A stretch of DNA of 64,000 nt from Clostridiaceae bacterium. Its GTDB lineage: Bacteria; Bacillota; Clostridia; Lachnospirales; Lachnospiraceae. The notes under the pieces are model-generated. The model saw only the letters and a list, made by a program, of their open reading frames with translations. It ran no database searches and was not told the DNA's origin. The stretch spans positions 1 to 64,000 of the forward strand of contig JAGZXV010000002.1 of NCBI GenBank assembly GCA_018378255.1, in the 5' to 3' direction. Below, piece after piece: positions 15,701 through 25,266 of the stretch (positions are counted from its first letter, which is position 1; every line of letters starts with the position of its first letter). The translations under genes and the position numbers were made by a program.

Positions 15701-15974
15701 TGATTCCCTCCGGTTAATCGAGTATTATTCTTAAACACACTCTAGCATATCATAAAATGGAGCCGCCGCAAACCTTTATTTAGGCGGTTAGACGGGAATG
15801 AAATGCCGGAAATGAAGGGCTCGCTGGGCAGAATAAGAAAAAGGGCCCGGGTTTCATACGATCCCCGATCCCTCTTTTCTCATTCCGCACAGCCATATCA
15901 CGCGCCTTTTATTAAAACCCGGCCTCCCAAAAAGCAGGGCATATAGCAGGCGGAAAGCAATTTTCAATCGCAGG
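15701..15974. other. Intergenic region: metG terminator and family C repeat fragments
   Basis: A hairpin AGAAAAAGGG/CCCTCTTTTCT at 15836-15880 with A and T tracts probably terminates metG. Two fragments resembling the right end of repeat C are seen: TTAAACACACTCTA near 15731-15745 and GGCGGAAAGCAATTTTCAA near 15951-15968. No open frame of interest is present. Confidence 0.55.
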
Positions 15975-17954
15975 CTAACAGATTTCTGCGCCTGCCGGCA
16001 TCTTCTTCTCCGGAACCATCAGGGACAGATTTCCGTCCGCATCTTCTGCGCAGAGAAGCATTCCCTCCGACATCACTCCGGCCAGCTTTGCAGGTTTTAA
16101 GTTCACCACAACCATCACCTTTTTACCTACCATCTCTTCCGGCGTGTAATGGGCTTTGATTCCGCTGACAATCTGTTTCACCTGGCTTCCGATCTTAACC
16201 TGGGAGCAAAGCAGCTTTTTGGACTTTGGAACCGCTTCACAGGCGATGATCTCGCCTACCTGGAACTGGAGTTTTGCAAAATCATCATATTCAATCTCCG
16301 GCTTTGCCTCGATATCGATCACATCTTCCGCCTCTTCGTCCGGCTCGCTGTCCGCATCAGCGTTTGCCTCTGCGGCATGCATTGCTTCCACCTTTTCCAG
16401 CACTTCTTTTAAATCCATGCGGGCAAATAAGATCTCCGGTTTTTCCGTTACCTTATTTCCTGAAGGATAAAGGCCGAATGTTTCCATCTCGTTCAGAGAA
16501 CGTTTTTGCGCGTTCAACTGTGTCAGGATTCTTCCGGATGTTTCAGGCATAAAGGATTCAAGCAGAGAAGCCCCGATTGTAATGGCCTCTACCAGATTAT
16601 AGAGGACCGTTGCCAGGCGCTCTTTCTGGGCTTCATCCTTGGCAAGCGCCCATGGCATAGTTTCATCTATATATTTGTTGCTTCTTCTGAAAATGTTGAA
16701 AATCTCTGAAATGGCGTCGGCCACCCGCAGATCATCCATCTTGGCATCCGCTTTTTTAACAGCAGCCAGCACAACCTGCTTCAGGTCCTCATCAACTGCA
16801 TCAATAACCCCGCCGTTTCGCACTTCACCGCCAAAATATTTATTTGACATGGAGATAGTACGGTTTACAAGGTTGCCCAATACATTGGCCAGGTCGGAAT
16901 TCATGCGTTCCACCATCAGTTCCCAGGAAATCACCCCGTCATTGTCAAACGGCATCTCATGGAGCACAAAATAGCGGACTGCGTCCACGCCGAAGAAATC
17001 CACCAATGTGTCGGCATAGAGCACATTTCCTTTGGATTTGCTCATCTTTCCGTCGCCCTGCAAAAGCCACGGATGTCCGAATACCTGTTTCGGCAGCGGC
17101 AGATCCAGCGCCATCAAAAAAATCGGCCAGTAAATGGTATGGAAACGGATAATATCCTTTCCGATCAGATGAAGGTCCGCAGGCCAGTATTTTTCAAATA
17201 ATTCCCCATTGCTGCCATCACAGTCATAGCCAAGACCGGTGATGTAGTTGGTCAATGCATCCAGCCATACGTAAGTTACATGCTTCGGGTCAAATGATAC
17301 CGGAATGCCCCATGTAAAGCTGGTTCTGGAAACGCAGAGATCCTGAAGTCCCGGAAGAAGGAAGTTGTTCATCATCTCATTTTTCCTGGAAACCGGCTGG
17401 ATGAATTCAGGATGGTCGTTGATGTGCCGGATCAGCCGGTCCGCATACTTACTCATCTTGAAGAAATAAGCTTCCTCTTTGGCAGGCTGCACTTCCCGGC
17501 CGCAGTCAGGACACTTTCCGTCCACTAACTGGGATTCGGTGAAGAAAGATTCACACGGGGTGCAGTACAGGCCTTCATAGTATCCTTTATAGATATCACC
17601 TTTTTGGTATAATTTTTTAAATATCTTCTGTACCTGAACTTCGTGATCCGCATCCGTTGTCCGTATGAATTTATCATAGGATGTGTTCATCAGATCCCAG
17701 ATCGAACGGATCTGAGCAGCCACATTATCAACAAATTCCTTTGGTGTAATACCTGCTTCTTCTGCCTTCAGCTCAATTTTCTGTCCGTGTTCATCCGTAC
17801 CGGTCTGGAAACGAACCTCGTAGCCCTGCTCTCTTTTATAGCGGGCAATGCTGTCGGCCAGAACGATCTCATAGGTGTTGCCGATATGCGGCTTTCCTGA
17901 CGTATAGGCGATGGCCGTAGTGATGTAATATGGTTTTTTGCAATCCTTGCACAT
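15975..17954 (-). CDS. metG: Methionine--tRNA ligase
   Basis: MetG charges tRNA-Met. The 659-residue protein has the class I signature region AYTSGKPHIGN (HIGH-like) near residue 15, a zinc knuckle with CTPC and CPDC, the KMSKSKGN loop, and a C-terminal EMAPII-type tRNA-binding domain (about 560-659, LQFQVGEIIACE) typical of dimeric bacterial enzymes. I place the start at ATG 17954, after a perfect AGGAGG at the right spacing, giving MCKDCKKPYYITT. The frame stays open 174 bases further upstream only because it reads through the T-box leader. Confidence 0.97.
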   Translation of the reverse strand: MCKDCKKPYYITTAIAYTSGKPHIGNTYEIVLADSIARYKREQGYEVRFQTGTDEHGQKIELKAEEAGITPKEFVDNVAAQIRSIWDLMNTSYDKFIRTTDADHEVQVQKIFKKLYQKGDIYKGYYEGLYCTPCESFFTESQLVDGKCPDCGREVQPAKEEAYFFKMSKYADRLIRHINDHPEFIQPVSRKNEMMNNFLLPGLQDLCVSRTSFTWGIPVSFDPKHVTYVWLDALTNYITGLGYDCDGSNGELFEKYWPADLHLIGKDIIRFHTIYWPIFLMALDLPLPKQVFGHPWLLQGDGKMSKSKGNVLYADTLVDFFGVDAVRYFVLHEMPFDNDGVISWELMVERMNSDLANVLGNLVNRTISMSNKYFGGEVRNGGVIDAVDEDLKQVVLAAVKKADAKMDDLRVADAISEIFNIFRRSNKYIDETMPWALAKDEAQKERLATVLYNLVEAITIGASLLESFMPETSGRILTQLNAQKRSLNEMETFGLYPSGNKVTEKPEILFARMDLKEVLEKVEAMHAAEANADADSEPDEEAEDVIDIEAKPEIEYDDFAKLQFQVGEIIACEAVPKSKKLLCSQVKIGSQVKQIVSGIKAHYTPEEMVGKKVMVVVNLKPAKLAGVMSEGMLLCAEDADGNLSLMVPEKKMPAGAEIC

Positions 17955-18011
17955 GTTTGTACCCTCCTGTTTTTCCTCTTCAATCAATGGTAAACTTTCG
18001 TCCTGAACGGT

Positions 18012-18285
18012 AAAAAAAATCCCGTCTTTAAATTTCTTTAAAGACGGGATTATATCCCGTGTTACCACTTTAATTGTCAGATACCTCACGGTACCTTCCT
18101 CTGCAACTGCCATGCGGCAGTCTGGCACTATAACGGGTGCTCCCGCCGCCGCTTAACCCGGTTGCCCGGCTCAGCCGCGAAGCTCCAAGACCATGTTCGG
18201 CAGTTTCGGCTATTCCCCCTTCTCAGCTCCCGGGAGTCTCTGTCCATAGCTACGTTGCTTACTCTTCTTTTCACAGCATTTCTTC
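18012..18285 (-). promoter_or_regulatory. T-box riboswitch (tRNA-Met sensing) with terminator
   Basis: The minus-strand leader of metG has the conserved T-box core AAAGTGGTAACACGGG. This competes with a terminator stem CCCGTCTTTAAA/TTTAAAGACGGG followed by eight T (18050-18012). Stem I contains GAACATGGTC, giving ATG (18194-18192) as the specifier codon, matching the downstream methionyl-tRNA synthetase. Uncharged tRNA-Met should stabilise the antiterminator and switch metG on. Confidence 0.93.
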
Positions 18286-18307
18286 TATTATTTTATAAAG
18301 TGATTTT

Positions 18308-18336
18308 AGTTTAATCTTTTCCACGGGTTTTGTCAA
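18308..18336 (-). promoter_or_regulatory. metG / T-box promoter
   Basis: TTGACA (18336-18331) and TAAACT (18313-18308) are 17 bases apart on the minus strand, just before the T-box leader. Confidence 0.75.
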
Positions 18337-18381
18337 GGGGGGGCTCAAGCCTTGATTTTGCGTCCTGAATTCATGACACGG

Positions 18382-21300
18382 CTATTTTATCAGCACTGCC
18401 TCTCTCGTCTGTCCATCGATGCAGTCCAGTTCCAGGACCGTCTGGCCGCCTTCCGATTTCACAACCCGGATTCCATCCTGTTCTTCGGACAGCTTCCATT
18501 CACCATTTAACGTAACGGACACCGTCTTTCCGGTACTGTATGTTGTTGCCGTTTCCTCCTCCATGGTCTGGTTTGGCAATTTCGGCAGTCTCAGATCCGG
18601 ATCGCTCATGCTGAATACGATTTTATCCGCACCCTCTTCTTTCACCATAGCCATAACCGGCGTATCGGCGGCAGCCAGTATTCCCTGCCCGATCGCCTGA
18701 TTTTCCTGGAATACGGCATAGGCCATGGTATTTGACGGAATATGTCTTATTACGTGCGCTTTGTCGTCCTGCTGCAGCACTTCATAGGTTTTTCCGTCAT
18801 ATTTCTCCATCTCCTCCGGCGTGGTCTGGACTTTAATTACATATTCGTAGCCCGCATTATCAGGCGCTTTTCCGTGGTCGATCCAGGCTGTGGTATACTC
18901 GCCTTTGGTCTCTTCTTTATCCAGTTCATCTTTAGAGGTCTGGGTATCCCTGATGATATGGACGCCATTTGCATTGGGAATATAATATCCGTTTCCATAG
19001 GGGTCCATCATCCATACGGATTCATCCTGATCAAACGTCTTTTCATAAGGATATTGTGCAATAGGCTCTTTGCTGTTTAAGTAAAACGGCATCGATGTAT
19101 CGTCATTTAACCCGGACTGGAACAAAGTTGTCTCTGTATCGTGTTCCTTATCCTCATTTTGAATGCCGGAGCCCAGGCAGATAATTTCATCATCAAAGAA
19201 GAATGACGATTTGTTGGCATAAAATGACGGATCATACTGGGTATCGTGAAGTCTCATTGAAAACATGCCATTCGTTCCCTGGCTGCTCACCCCGCCCAAA
19301 AAGGTCTGATCCGAGAAGGTGCGGTGGGCATAGTCATTCACTTCACTGGAAAGCAGTTCCAGAGGGAGATGCTTTGTGGTAGCGCCCGGAACACGGTTCC
19401 AGTCCCAGCCCTTCTGCACTGTAATTCCGTTCTTGGCCGGAGTATTTTCCGACATGATCTGAAGCGCGCCATAGGAACAATATCTTCCATATACATTTTC
19501 CTTCTTCGTTCCGCCTGATTCATAATCCCATACGTACTGGCTCCAGCCCTTCTGGTTCACCATCCAGTCATCGCGCCGGTGGATCACCATTCCGCCATAC
19601 GGTTTTGTAAAGAATCCCTGAGGCTCTTTTCCTGCCCCGATCCCCTGGTTCACCAGATCGAATACCAACTCCAGGCCGCCTATGGTATCAATATAGCTGA
19701 TCCCGGCCCGGCACTTGTTGAACCGCTTCTGCAGCGCATCGCTTTCCGGTTTCCAAAGCCTCATAAAGATGCCGGCCATATCCTGATCGATCTCCTCTCC
19801 CGTGGCTGGATTCCCCGAAAGAGCCATGTAGGCATAGGCCGGGAGGACTTCACTGACAATTCCCGTCTGTTTGGGGAATCTGCCGGTGAGGCTCTGCGGA
19901 AGGTTGTAATCCTTAGTCATGATATCAAGTGCAGTCAATGCGCCTTTTAAATTCTCCTGGGACGGCTGATTCAGTTCAAATACGGTATCATGCAGCAGAT
20001 AGTTAATCATTGCCGCCATGTGGTATCCATGGGGCGCATAAGCGCTCACGTAGATTCCTCTGTGATGGAACCCCGTATAATCCGGCTTGATCGTGCCTGC
20101 AAAATTGGGATTCAGCTCTAAAGCGCTCTCCACCCACTCACGATAAGCATTGATGGCCTGTACCTTCTCCGGCGAATCCTCCATCGCCATGGCATAGAGC
20201 AGCCGATATAAAAAGTGGGTTCTCATCTCATCAGCTGTGGTTTCCGTATAATCCACTTTATATTCCCCGTACACCTTTCCAAAATCCGTATACCAGTTCA
20301 TCGCACCGATTTCCCGGTCAAAACGGCCCGTCTCTTTCAGTTCTTCCCTCATGAGATAAACTGCCACAAAATATCCGGAGGAACGGTTGGTTTCATGATC
20401 CGGCGTACCCAAACCGCTGCCTTCGGCCCAGCCCTGGTCATGATAATAGTCGAATAATGTCATCAGTTTCTCAAAACTTTCCATGTTCTGATTCAGTTTA
20501 TAGTCAAATACCAGCGGCAGAAAAATCTCTGTAGAGACTTCCGAACCAAACTGTTTTCCCATCTTAATATAAGGCGACCGGCTGGCAAATAAAGGCACTC
20601 CGGTGATGGATCCGTCCTCATGGCGCTTGATATCCAGCTCTTCATAATCCGCCAGTCCCTCTTTTATGTATTCATCCAACGCACTTTTACGCATCTCCAT
20701 AGGGCCCTGGTCTTCATACCGGCCGGTTCCATAGACCCATTCGTCAAACCGTTTTTCGATTGTTTTGATATCCGCCAGTTCTTGTTTTGTCAGCGGTGTT
20801 AACTCTGTGCGCGGCTTCTGCTTAATGTAATAATAGCCTCTTTCCCAGGTGCCTCCCAGCCCGTCGTTGGAATTGGCCCGCTGGATCGGTATCTGATAAT
20901 CCTGGGCCCTGCACCAGTGCAGATTATTCACAAACTCCACCAGATCCAGATAGAGTTCCCCTTGTTTTACGCTTTCAGGAGCCATAATTTCCAACTGTTC
21001 TATTGTCACCGGCTGTTCTCCCTGAAACTCCGGGTTGACCGCATCCTTCTTAAAGTCGATCCATAAGGCCCGCCATCCTTCAAAATCCAGATAATAATCA
21101 AATGTATATGCCGGACTGCCGTCTGCAATCTGGGACTTGGTTCCCAGGTTTACGGTCAATTTATCTTTGATGGGATTTTCGTTATAAACCCACGCAATGA
21201 GCCCTCCGTGTTCCGTTTCGCTTGCCACATCCATATTCTTCTCATCGGATGCAACCAGGCTTCCTCCCGGTTCCCACTGCCATTTTAAGGATGTTTTGTC

Positions 21301-21645
21301 GTGTTTGTAATGCTTATCTGAAATCTCCAATGTTCCGGAAACAGCCTCCCAGTTATCCGGCACTGCGCCTTCAAACGACTGGATATGTTCCGGCACTCCC
21401 CCTTTATTGCTTTTTGATACCTCCTTGGCCTTTCCCTCCTTTTTTGCCCCGTCTTCCTGTTTGGCCTTTTCTTTCTCCCCGGCGGCAGACGTTTCTTTAG
21501 TTTCTTTAGCAGCTGCCGGAGCCGTTACCTGTCCTTCTGCCGCAGCAGTGGTCCCCGCCGTCTCTTTTGTACCGCATCCCGCCAGAGAAATCACCGCAGC
21601 AGATGCCACAGCAAACGCCAACAATTGTTTCGCCTTTTTCTTCAA
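18382..21645 (-). CDS. Chondroitin sulfate ABC lyase-like polysaccharide lyase family 8 lipoprotein
   Basis: This 1087-residue protein begins with a lipoprotein signal and lipobox (ISLAGC, Cys24). A low-complexity Ala/Lys/Glu linker (about 25-85) follows, then a lyase N-terminal carbohydrate-binding domain (from about 90, SFEGAVPDNWE), an alpha-toroid catalytic domain, and beta-sandwich domains to the end. The catalytic region shows TGFHHRGIYVSAYAPHGY and LTGRFPKQ. These supply the His, Tyr and Arg known from Proteus chondroitinase ABC, and a Glu is likely within ENVYGRYCSYG. It should cleave chondroitin or dermatan sulfate outside the cell by beta-elimination. The start is TTG 21645 after AGGAGGATCTGATT. 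No sulfatase or unsaturated glucuronyl hydrolase is in the window. Confidence 0.9.
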   Translation of the reverse strand: MKKKAKQLLAFAVASAAVISLAGCGTKETAGTTAAAEGQVTAPAAAKETKETSAAGEKEKAKQEDGAKKEGKAKEVSKSNKGGVPEHIQSFEGAVPDNWEAVSGTLEISDKHYKHDKTSLKWQWEPGGSLVASDEKNMDVASETEHGGLIAWVYNENPIKDKLTVNLGTKSQIADGSPAYTFDYYLDFEGWRALWIDFKKDAVNPEFQGEQPVTIEQLEIMAPESVKQGELYLDLVEFVNNLHWCRAQDYQIPIQRANSNDGLGGTWERGYYYIKQKPRTELTPLTKQELADIKTIEKRFDEWVYGTGRYEDQGPMEMRKSALDEYIKEGLADYEELDIKRHEDGSITGVPLFASRSPYIKMGKQFGSEVSTEIFLPLVFDYKLNQNMESFEKLMTLFDYYHDQGWAEGSGLGTPDHETNRSSGYFVAVYLMREELKETGRFDREIGAMNWYTDFGKVYGEYKVDYTETTADEMRTHFLYRLLYAMAMEDSPEKVQAINAYREWVESALELNPNFAGTIKPDYTGFHHRGIYVSAYAPHGYHMAAMINYLLHDTVFELNQPSQENLKGALTALDIMTKDYNLPQSLTGRFPKQTGIVSEVLPAYAYMALSGNPATGEEIDQDMAGIFMRLWKPESDALQKRFNKCRAGISYIDTIGGLELVFDLVNQGIGAGKEPQGFFTKPYGGMVIHRRDDWMVNQKGWSQYVWDYESGGTKKENVYGRYCSYGALQIMSENTPAKNGITVQKGWDWNRVPGATTKHLPLELLSSEVNDYAHRTFSDQTFLGGVSSQGTNGMFSMRLHDTQYDPSFYANKSSFFFDDEIICLGSGIQNEDKEHDTETTLFQSGLNDDTSMPFYLNSKEPIAQYPYEKTFDQDESVWMMDPYGNGYYIPNANGVHIIRDTQTSKDELDKEETKGEYTTAWIDHGKAPDNAGYEYVIKVQTTPEEMEKYDGKTYEVLQQDDKAHVIRHIPSNTMAYAVFQENQAIGQGILAAADTPVMAMVKEEGADKIVFSMSDPDLRLPKLPNQTMEEETATTYSTGKTVSVTLNGEWKLSEEQDGIRVVKSEGGQTVLELDCIDGQTREAVLIK

Positions 21646-22002
21646 AATCAGATCCTCCTCTTTTCATTTGGTTGAAATTAGTTTCTGATAATTTCACCAA
21701 AAACGTATCATTATTTCATGTATTGCGCAATCTGGAACATTTTGTAAAATACCATTATTTAAAATCAACATATAATTATAATATTTTCAGTTTTTCGTCT
21801 CAAAAAAATGGTATTTGATAAAAAAATATTCATTTTGAATTCAGGAACATTCTTACCGGAAACTTTGACAAAAAAGAGATATTTTTTAGTAACTCTCATT
21901 TTATACTGGAAGGCACTAAAAATTGTTATGTGTTGTATTCTATTTTAATATAAATTATAATAGGTTAATGAAATGCCGAAAAAAGAGGATTGGAGAAATT
22001 CT
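21646..22002. other. AT-rich divergent intergenic region with DUF885 gene promoter
   Basis: This 357-base region separates the divergent PL8 and DUF885 genes and is markedly AT-rich. On the plus strand TTGTAT (21933-21938) and TATAAT (21956-21961) are 17 bases apart and serve the DUF885 gene. No clear promoter or operator was found for the PL8 gene, and no structured RNA was recognised. Confidence 0.55.
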
Positions 22003-23844
22003 ATGAAAACACGCAGACACAAAATTTACTATATGATAATGGCACTGCTTCTGACGCTCTGTCTGTTATCCGGCTGTATCACCCAGCCCCGGACAGCCGA
22101 AGAATCCGGCACAGCCGCTGAAACCACGGAAAAAGCCGAAGAATACGAGACTTATGAACAGGATGCCCTGAAAGTACAGGAGACATTTGACCAGCTGACC
22201 GAAGACATTTTCCAAGAAAATGTGTCCGAAAGCCTGCTAAATCTCCACTACACCGTTACAGATCCGGCCAGCCTGGGAATTACGGAATACAATTCCGGTT
22301 TTGGCGATTTTTCTCTGGACTATATGAAGGAAGATCTGCTGGACACCAAAAACATCCTGGACGAACTGGACGGCTATGACAAGGAACTTTTAAGGGAAGA
22401 CCAGAAACTCACCTATGATATTCTGAAAAGCATGCTTTCCACAGAAGTCCGCTCTGAGGGCATGGAACTCTATTACCAGCCCATTTCTCCAACCATCGGA
22501 GTTCAGGCCCAGCTTCCGGTTCTGCTGGCCGAATATGTTTTTTACGGTAAGAAGGATATTGATGAATATCTGATCCTTTTATCACAGATTGATGAATATT
22601 ACGCACAGATCATTGAATTTGAAAAAGAACAGTCTGCCGCCGGGCTCTTTATGTGCGATTATATTTTGGATGAGGTTCTGGAATCCTGTCATGGATACCT
22701 GCTCTCACCAGAGCACAGTTTCCTTACAGAGACATTCGCAAGCCGGCTGGACACCGTAGAGGGGCTGACCGATGAAGAGAAGGCCGCTTACATTGAGAAA
22801 AACAGGGTGATCCTGGAATCCGACTTCATTCCGGCTTACCAGATGCTGACAGAAGAGCTTGAAAAACTCAGGGGAACAGGGACTACGGAATCCGGGTTAT
22901 GGAGTCTTCCGAAAGGATCCGACTACTATAAATATCTGATCGCGTCCTCTACCGGCACCTCTTATACCACAGTAGATGATTTAAAAAAGGCAATTGAAAA
23001 CCAGATTGACAGCGATTTAATGTCCATGTCAAAGATTATAAGGGATAATCCACAGGTGTTGGATAAACTCGATAATTACGATTTCAGCGTAACGGAACCG
23101 GAGGCGATTTTAAATGACCTTCAGAGTAAGATTCCCGAAGACTTTCCTCAGCTGCCGCCCTGTTCCTATACGGTTAAATATGTGCCTAAAGCCCTGGAAG
23201 GCTCTTTAAGCCCTGCATTTTATCTGACACCGCCTCTTGACAATTTTGAAAACAACGTCATCTATATCAACGGCAATGAAAAATATGAGAGCGCAGACCT
23301 CTATACAACGCTGGCCCACGAGGGATACCCGGGACATCTCTACCAAAACGTGTATTTCCTCAATCAGAAGCCCTGTCATCTGAGAAGCCTTATGAACTTT
23401 TCCAGCTACAGCGAAGGCTGGGCTACTTATGTGGAAAATTACAGCTATACTCTGGATAATGGCTTAGATCCTACGTTAGCCCAGGTTTTAGCCTATAATA
23501 ACTCTTCCACCCTGGGACTTCACGCGTTACTGGATATTAACATTAACTATTATAAATGGACAAAAGAACAGGTAGCCGAATACCTGGGACAGTATTACAA
23601 TATTGAAGGCAGCGATATTGTGGATAATATGTATTATGCCATGATCGCCAATCCCACCAATTATCTGGAGTATTATGTAGGATATCTGGAAATCATTCAG
23701 ATGAGAGATACGGCTCAGAAAACATTAAAGGAAGATTTTGATTTGAAAGAGTTCCATAAATTCCTGCTGGATATCGGACCGGCGCCTTTTAATGTGATTA
23801 CCGTATATTTTAAGGAATGGCTGCTGAATTATCATTTAAAATAA
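22003..23844 (+). CDS. DUF885-family metallopeptidase-like lipoprotein
   Basis: This 613-residue secreted lipoprotein has a hydrophobic signal (about 10-25) ending in the lipobox LLSGC. The DUF885 fold carries the zinc-binding motif TLAHEGYPGHLYQ (HExxxH-like) around residue 435, followed by SYSEGWATYVENY, which supplies a downstream Glu. Members are thought to be zinc carboxypeptidases or dipeptidases, but few have been characterised. The start is ATG 22003 with GGAGAAATTCT upstream; an ATG ten codons earlier lacks a site. The gene is monocistronic, with its own promoter and a strong bidirectional terminator. Confidence 0.88.
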   Translation: MKTRRHKIYYMIMALLLTLCLLSGCITQPRTAEESGTAAETTEKAEEYETYEQDALKVQETFDQLTEDIFQENVSESLLNLHYTVTDPASLGITEYNSGFGDFSLDYMKEDLLDTKNILDELDGYDKELLREDQKLTYDILKSMLSTEVRSEGMELYYQPISPTIGVQAQLPVLLAEYVFYGKKDIDEYLILLSQIDEYYAQIIEFEKEQSAAGLFMCDYILDEVLESCHGYLLSPEHSFLTETFASRLDTVEGLTDEEKAAYIEKNRVILESDFIPAYQMLTEELEKLRGTGTTESGLWSLPKGSDYYKYLIASSTGTSYTTVDDLKKAIENQIDSDLMSMSKIIRDNPQVLDKLDNYDFSVTEPEAILNDLQSKIPEDFPQLPPCSYTVKYVPKALEGSLSPAFYLTPPLDNFENNVIYINGNEKYESADLYTTLAHEGYPGHLYQNVYFLNQKPCHLRSLMNFSSYSEGWATYVENYSYTLDNGLDPTLAQVLAYNNSSTLGLHALLDININYYKWTKEQVAEYLGQYYNIEGSDIVDNMYYAMIANPTNYLEYYVGYLEIIQMRDTAQKTLKEDFDLKEFHKFLLDIGPAPFNVITVYFKEWLLNYHLK

Positions 23845-23892
23845 GCAAAAGAGGCGCGGGGAATTCATAAATTCCCTGCGCCTCTTTTGCTT
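23843..23892. terminator. Bidirectional terminator
   Basis: A near-perfect hairpin with arms GCAAAAGAGGCGCGGGGAAT and ATTCCCTGCGCCTCTTTTGC lies between the convergent DUF885 and GerMN-like genes. Confidence 0.9.
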
Positions 23893-23896
23893 CTCA

Positions 23897-24502
23897 CTAC
23901 TTCATCGAATAATATTCTAAATAATCATCATCGCCATGCTCAATATGTCCGCTGGAATAGTTCTCACCGTTCACCAGCAGTTTCAGCTTATCCAGTTCAA
24001 AATTCTCAATAAAAGTATTGCCCAAAGCTCCCAGCATCAGCTCTTCGCCGGTTGTTCCGGAAGATGGTATCTCCGACAAATCCAGTGTTCCGATCTTTTC
24101 AGATGCTTCTGAAGAAGCCTCTTTTTCAGCGCCCGGTCCGCCTTCTTCCTCGTCGCTGCCGCCTGCCACTTCAAAGCTCAGCACCTTGGTTCCTTCTGAA
24201 AGAACTCCTTCTTCGATCAGCTTGTCCACCAGGGCCTGCGCATCCAGTTCTTTTACCTCAGTCATAGACTTTTTCAGCCCTGTGGCATCTTCGTTGCCGG
24301 TGTAAATTGAAATGACATCCACAGATTCTGCGGTTGGGTCGGGGACCTTGTCAAATGCTCCTCCCGGCGCCGCCGTCTCAACTTCTTCCATGTTATTTTC
24401 CATGCTATTGGCGGTAGTGTTTTGTTTCTTTGTAGTTGGTGTGCAGGCAGCCAATGATAACATCAGCGCAGCTCCTACAAAACACATCATAAATTTCTTC
24501 AT
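23897..24502 (-). CDS. GerMN-like domain lipoprotein
   Basis: This 201-residue protein has a lipoprotein signal with lipobox LSLAAC. After a Thr/Asn/Glu-rich linker comes a domain resembling GerMN (about 60-195): LIEEGVLSEGTKVLSFEV, TLDLSEIP and a final LLVNGENYSSGHIEHG. GerMN domains occur in spore germination protein GerM and in surface lipoproteins. An acidic Glu/Gly/Ser insert (EEEGGPGAEKEASSEASE) interrupts the domain. The start is ATG 24502, preceded by AGGAGG. It lies 17 bases after the marR stop, so the two are probably one operon. Its role is unknown. Confidence 0.72.
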   Translation of the reverse strand: MKKFMMCFVGAALMLSLAACTPTTKKQNTTANSMENNMEEVETAAPGGAFDKVPDPTAESVDVISIYTGNEDATGLKKSMTEVKELDAQALVDKLIEEGVLSEGTKVLSFEVAGGSDEEEGGPGAEKEASSEASEKIGTLDLSEIPSSGTTGEELMLGALGNTFIENFELDKLKLLVNGENYSSGHIEHGDDDYLEYYSMK

Positions 24503-24519
24503 CGTTGCGTACTGCCTCC

Positions 24520-25017
24520 TTAATTCTTCTGCTGGCCGCGAAACCAATGGTCTAATTTCGTCAGCGCTTTCATTAAAGCTTTTCTCTCACTCTCATCCAG
24601 ACTTTCCATAATGCTTTCTACCATCGCCCTATGGAAGTTCTTATGATGCTGATAAGCGACTTTTCCTTTGTCAGAAAGAGAGATATAAACGACCCGCCGG
24701 TCTTCATTCCCCCGGCTTCGGATGACATAACCTTTTTTCACCAGACTGTTCATCGCAATGGTCAATGTTCCCACCGTCACAGACAGTTCTTTGGCAATGG
24801 CAGACATATTCTTTGGATCCTCTATACCGATGGCATCGATTACATGCATATCATTATTCGTAATGTCTTTGAACTCCTGGGTAATAATAACCTGCTGTTC
24901 AATATCCATCACATCTCTGAACAGCTTAACCCACAACTCATTGAATGCTTCGTAATTATCCACTTTTTTCCCCTTCATCTTAGAGTGTGTTTGAAAATTC
25001 ATTTCCGCCATCTGCAC
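24520..25017 (-). CDS. MarR-family transcriptional regulator (start uncertain)
   Basis: The protein is a MarR-type winged helix: helices at FNELWVKLF and DIEQQVI, a recognition region PKNMSAIAKELSVTVGTLTIAMNSLVKKGYVIR, and the wing NEDRRVVYISLSDKG. From GTG 25017 it has 165 residues, but the first 13 (MQMAEMNFQTHSK) are read from the left end of a family C repeat. The domain proper begins at ATG 24978 (MKGKKVDNYEAFNELW). No strong ribosome site precedes either start. It probably autoregulates the operon with the GerMN-like lipoprotein. The effector is unknown. Confidence 0.82.
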   Translation of the reverse strand: MQMAEMNFQTHSKMKGKKVDNYEAFNELWVKLFRDVMDIEQQVIITQEFKDITNNDMHVIDAIGIEDPKNMSAIAKELSVTVGTLTIAMNSLVKKGYVIRSRGNEDRRVVYISLSDKGKVAYQHHKNFHRAMVESIMESLDESERKALMKALTKLDHWFRGQQKN

Positions 25018-25144
25018 ATCCCACTTTGCAGTATATTTGCCCCTAATTCAGGTTACATAGTCCGCTATGCGCCCTTCATTCGGGACAAATCTCCAACAAA
25101 CTGTGACGAACATCTGACGGAAAGCAATTTTCAAGCACACTCTG
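24981..25144. repeat. Family C inverted-repeat element (about 164 bp)
   Basis: The ends are imperfect inverted repeats: TAGAGTGTGTTTGAAAATT at 24981-24999 and AATTTTCAAGCACACTCTG at 25126-25144. Homology continues inward (CATTTCCGCCATCTG and its complement-like CATCTGACGGAAAGC). Partial ends recur at 4043-4062, 15731-15745 and 15951-15968. It encodes nothing recognisable and looks like a small non-autonomous element. It overlaps the marR 5' end. Confidence 0.7.
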
Positions 25145-25266
25145 GTTCGATCAAAGCTTCCAAATGATTATACATTATTTTGGCATTCAAAACAACCACT
25201 TAAAACTTAGGAAATTCTTACATAATCTGGAAAAAATGCCGTTTTCACAGAATGTTCACAGCTCCA

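Noticed and set aside
15701..15974. A degraded gene between the TraX-family gene and metG
   Set aside because: No frame resembles a protein. The stretch is explained by repeat fragments and a hairpin.
17955..18128. A 58-residue N-terminal extension of MetG
   Set aside because: It is read from the T-box leader and its terminator. The ATG at 17954 has a perfect ribosome site and gives the usual MetG N-terminus.
24981..25144. A CRISPR array or insertion sequence at the family C repeat
   Set aside because: There is only one inverted-repeat element, no regular spacers and no transposase gene.
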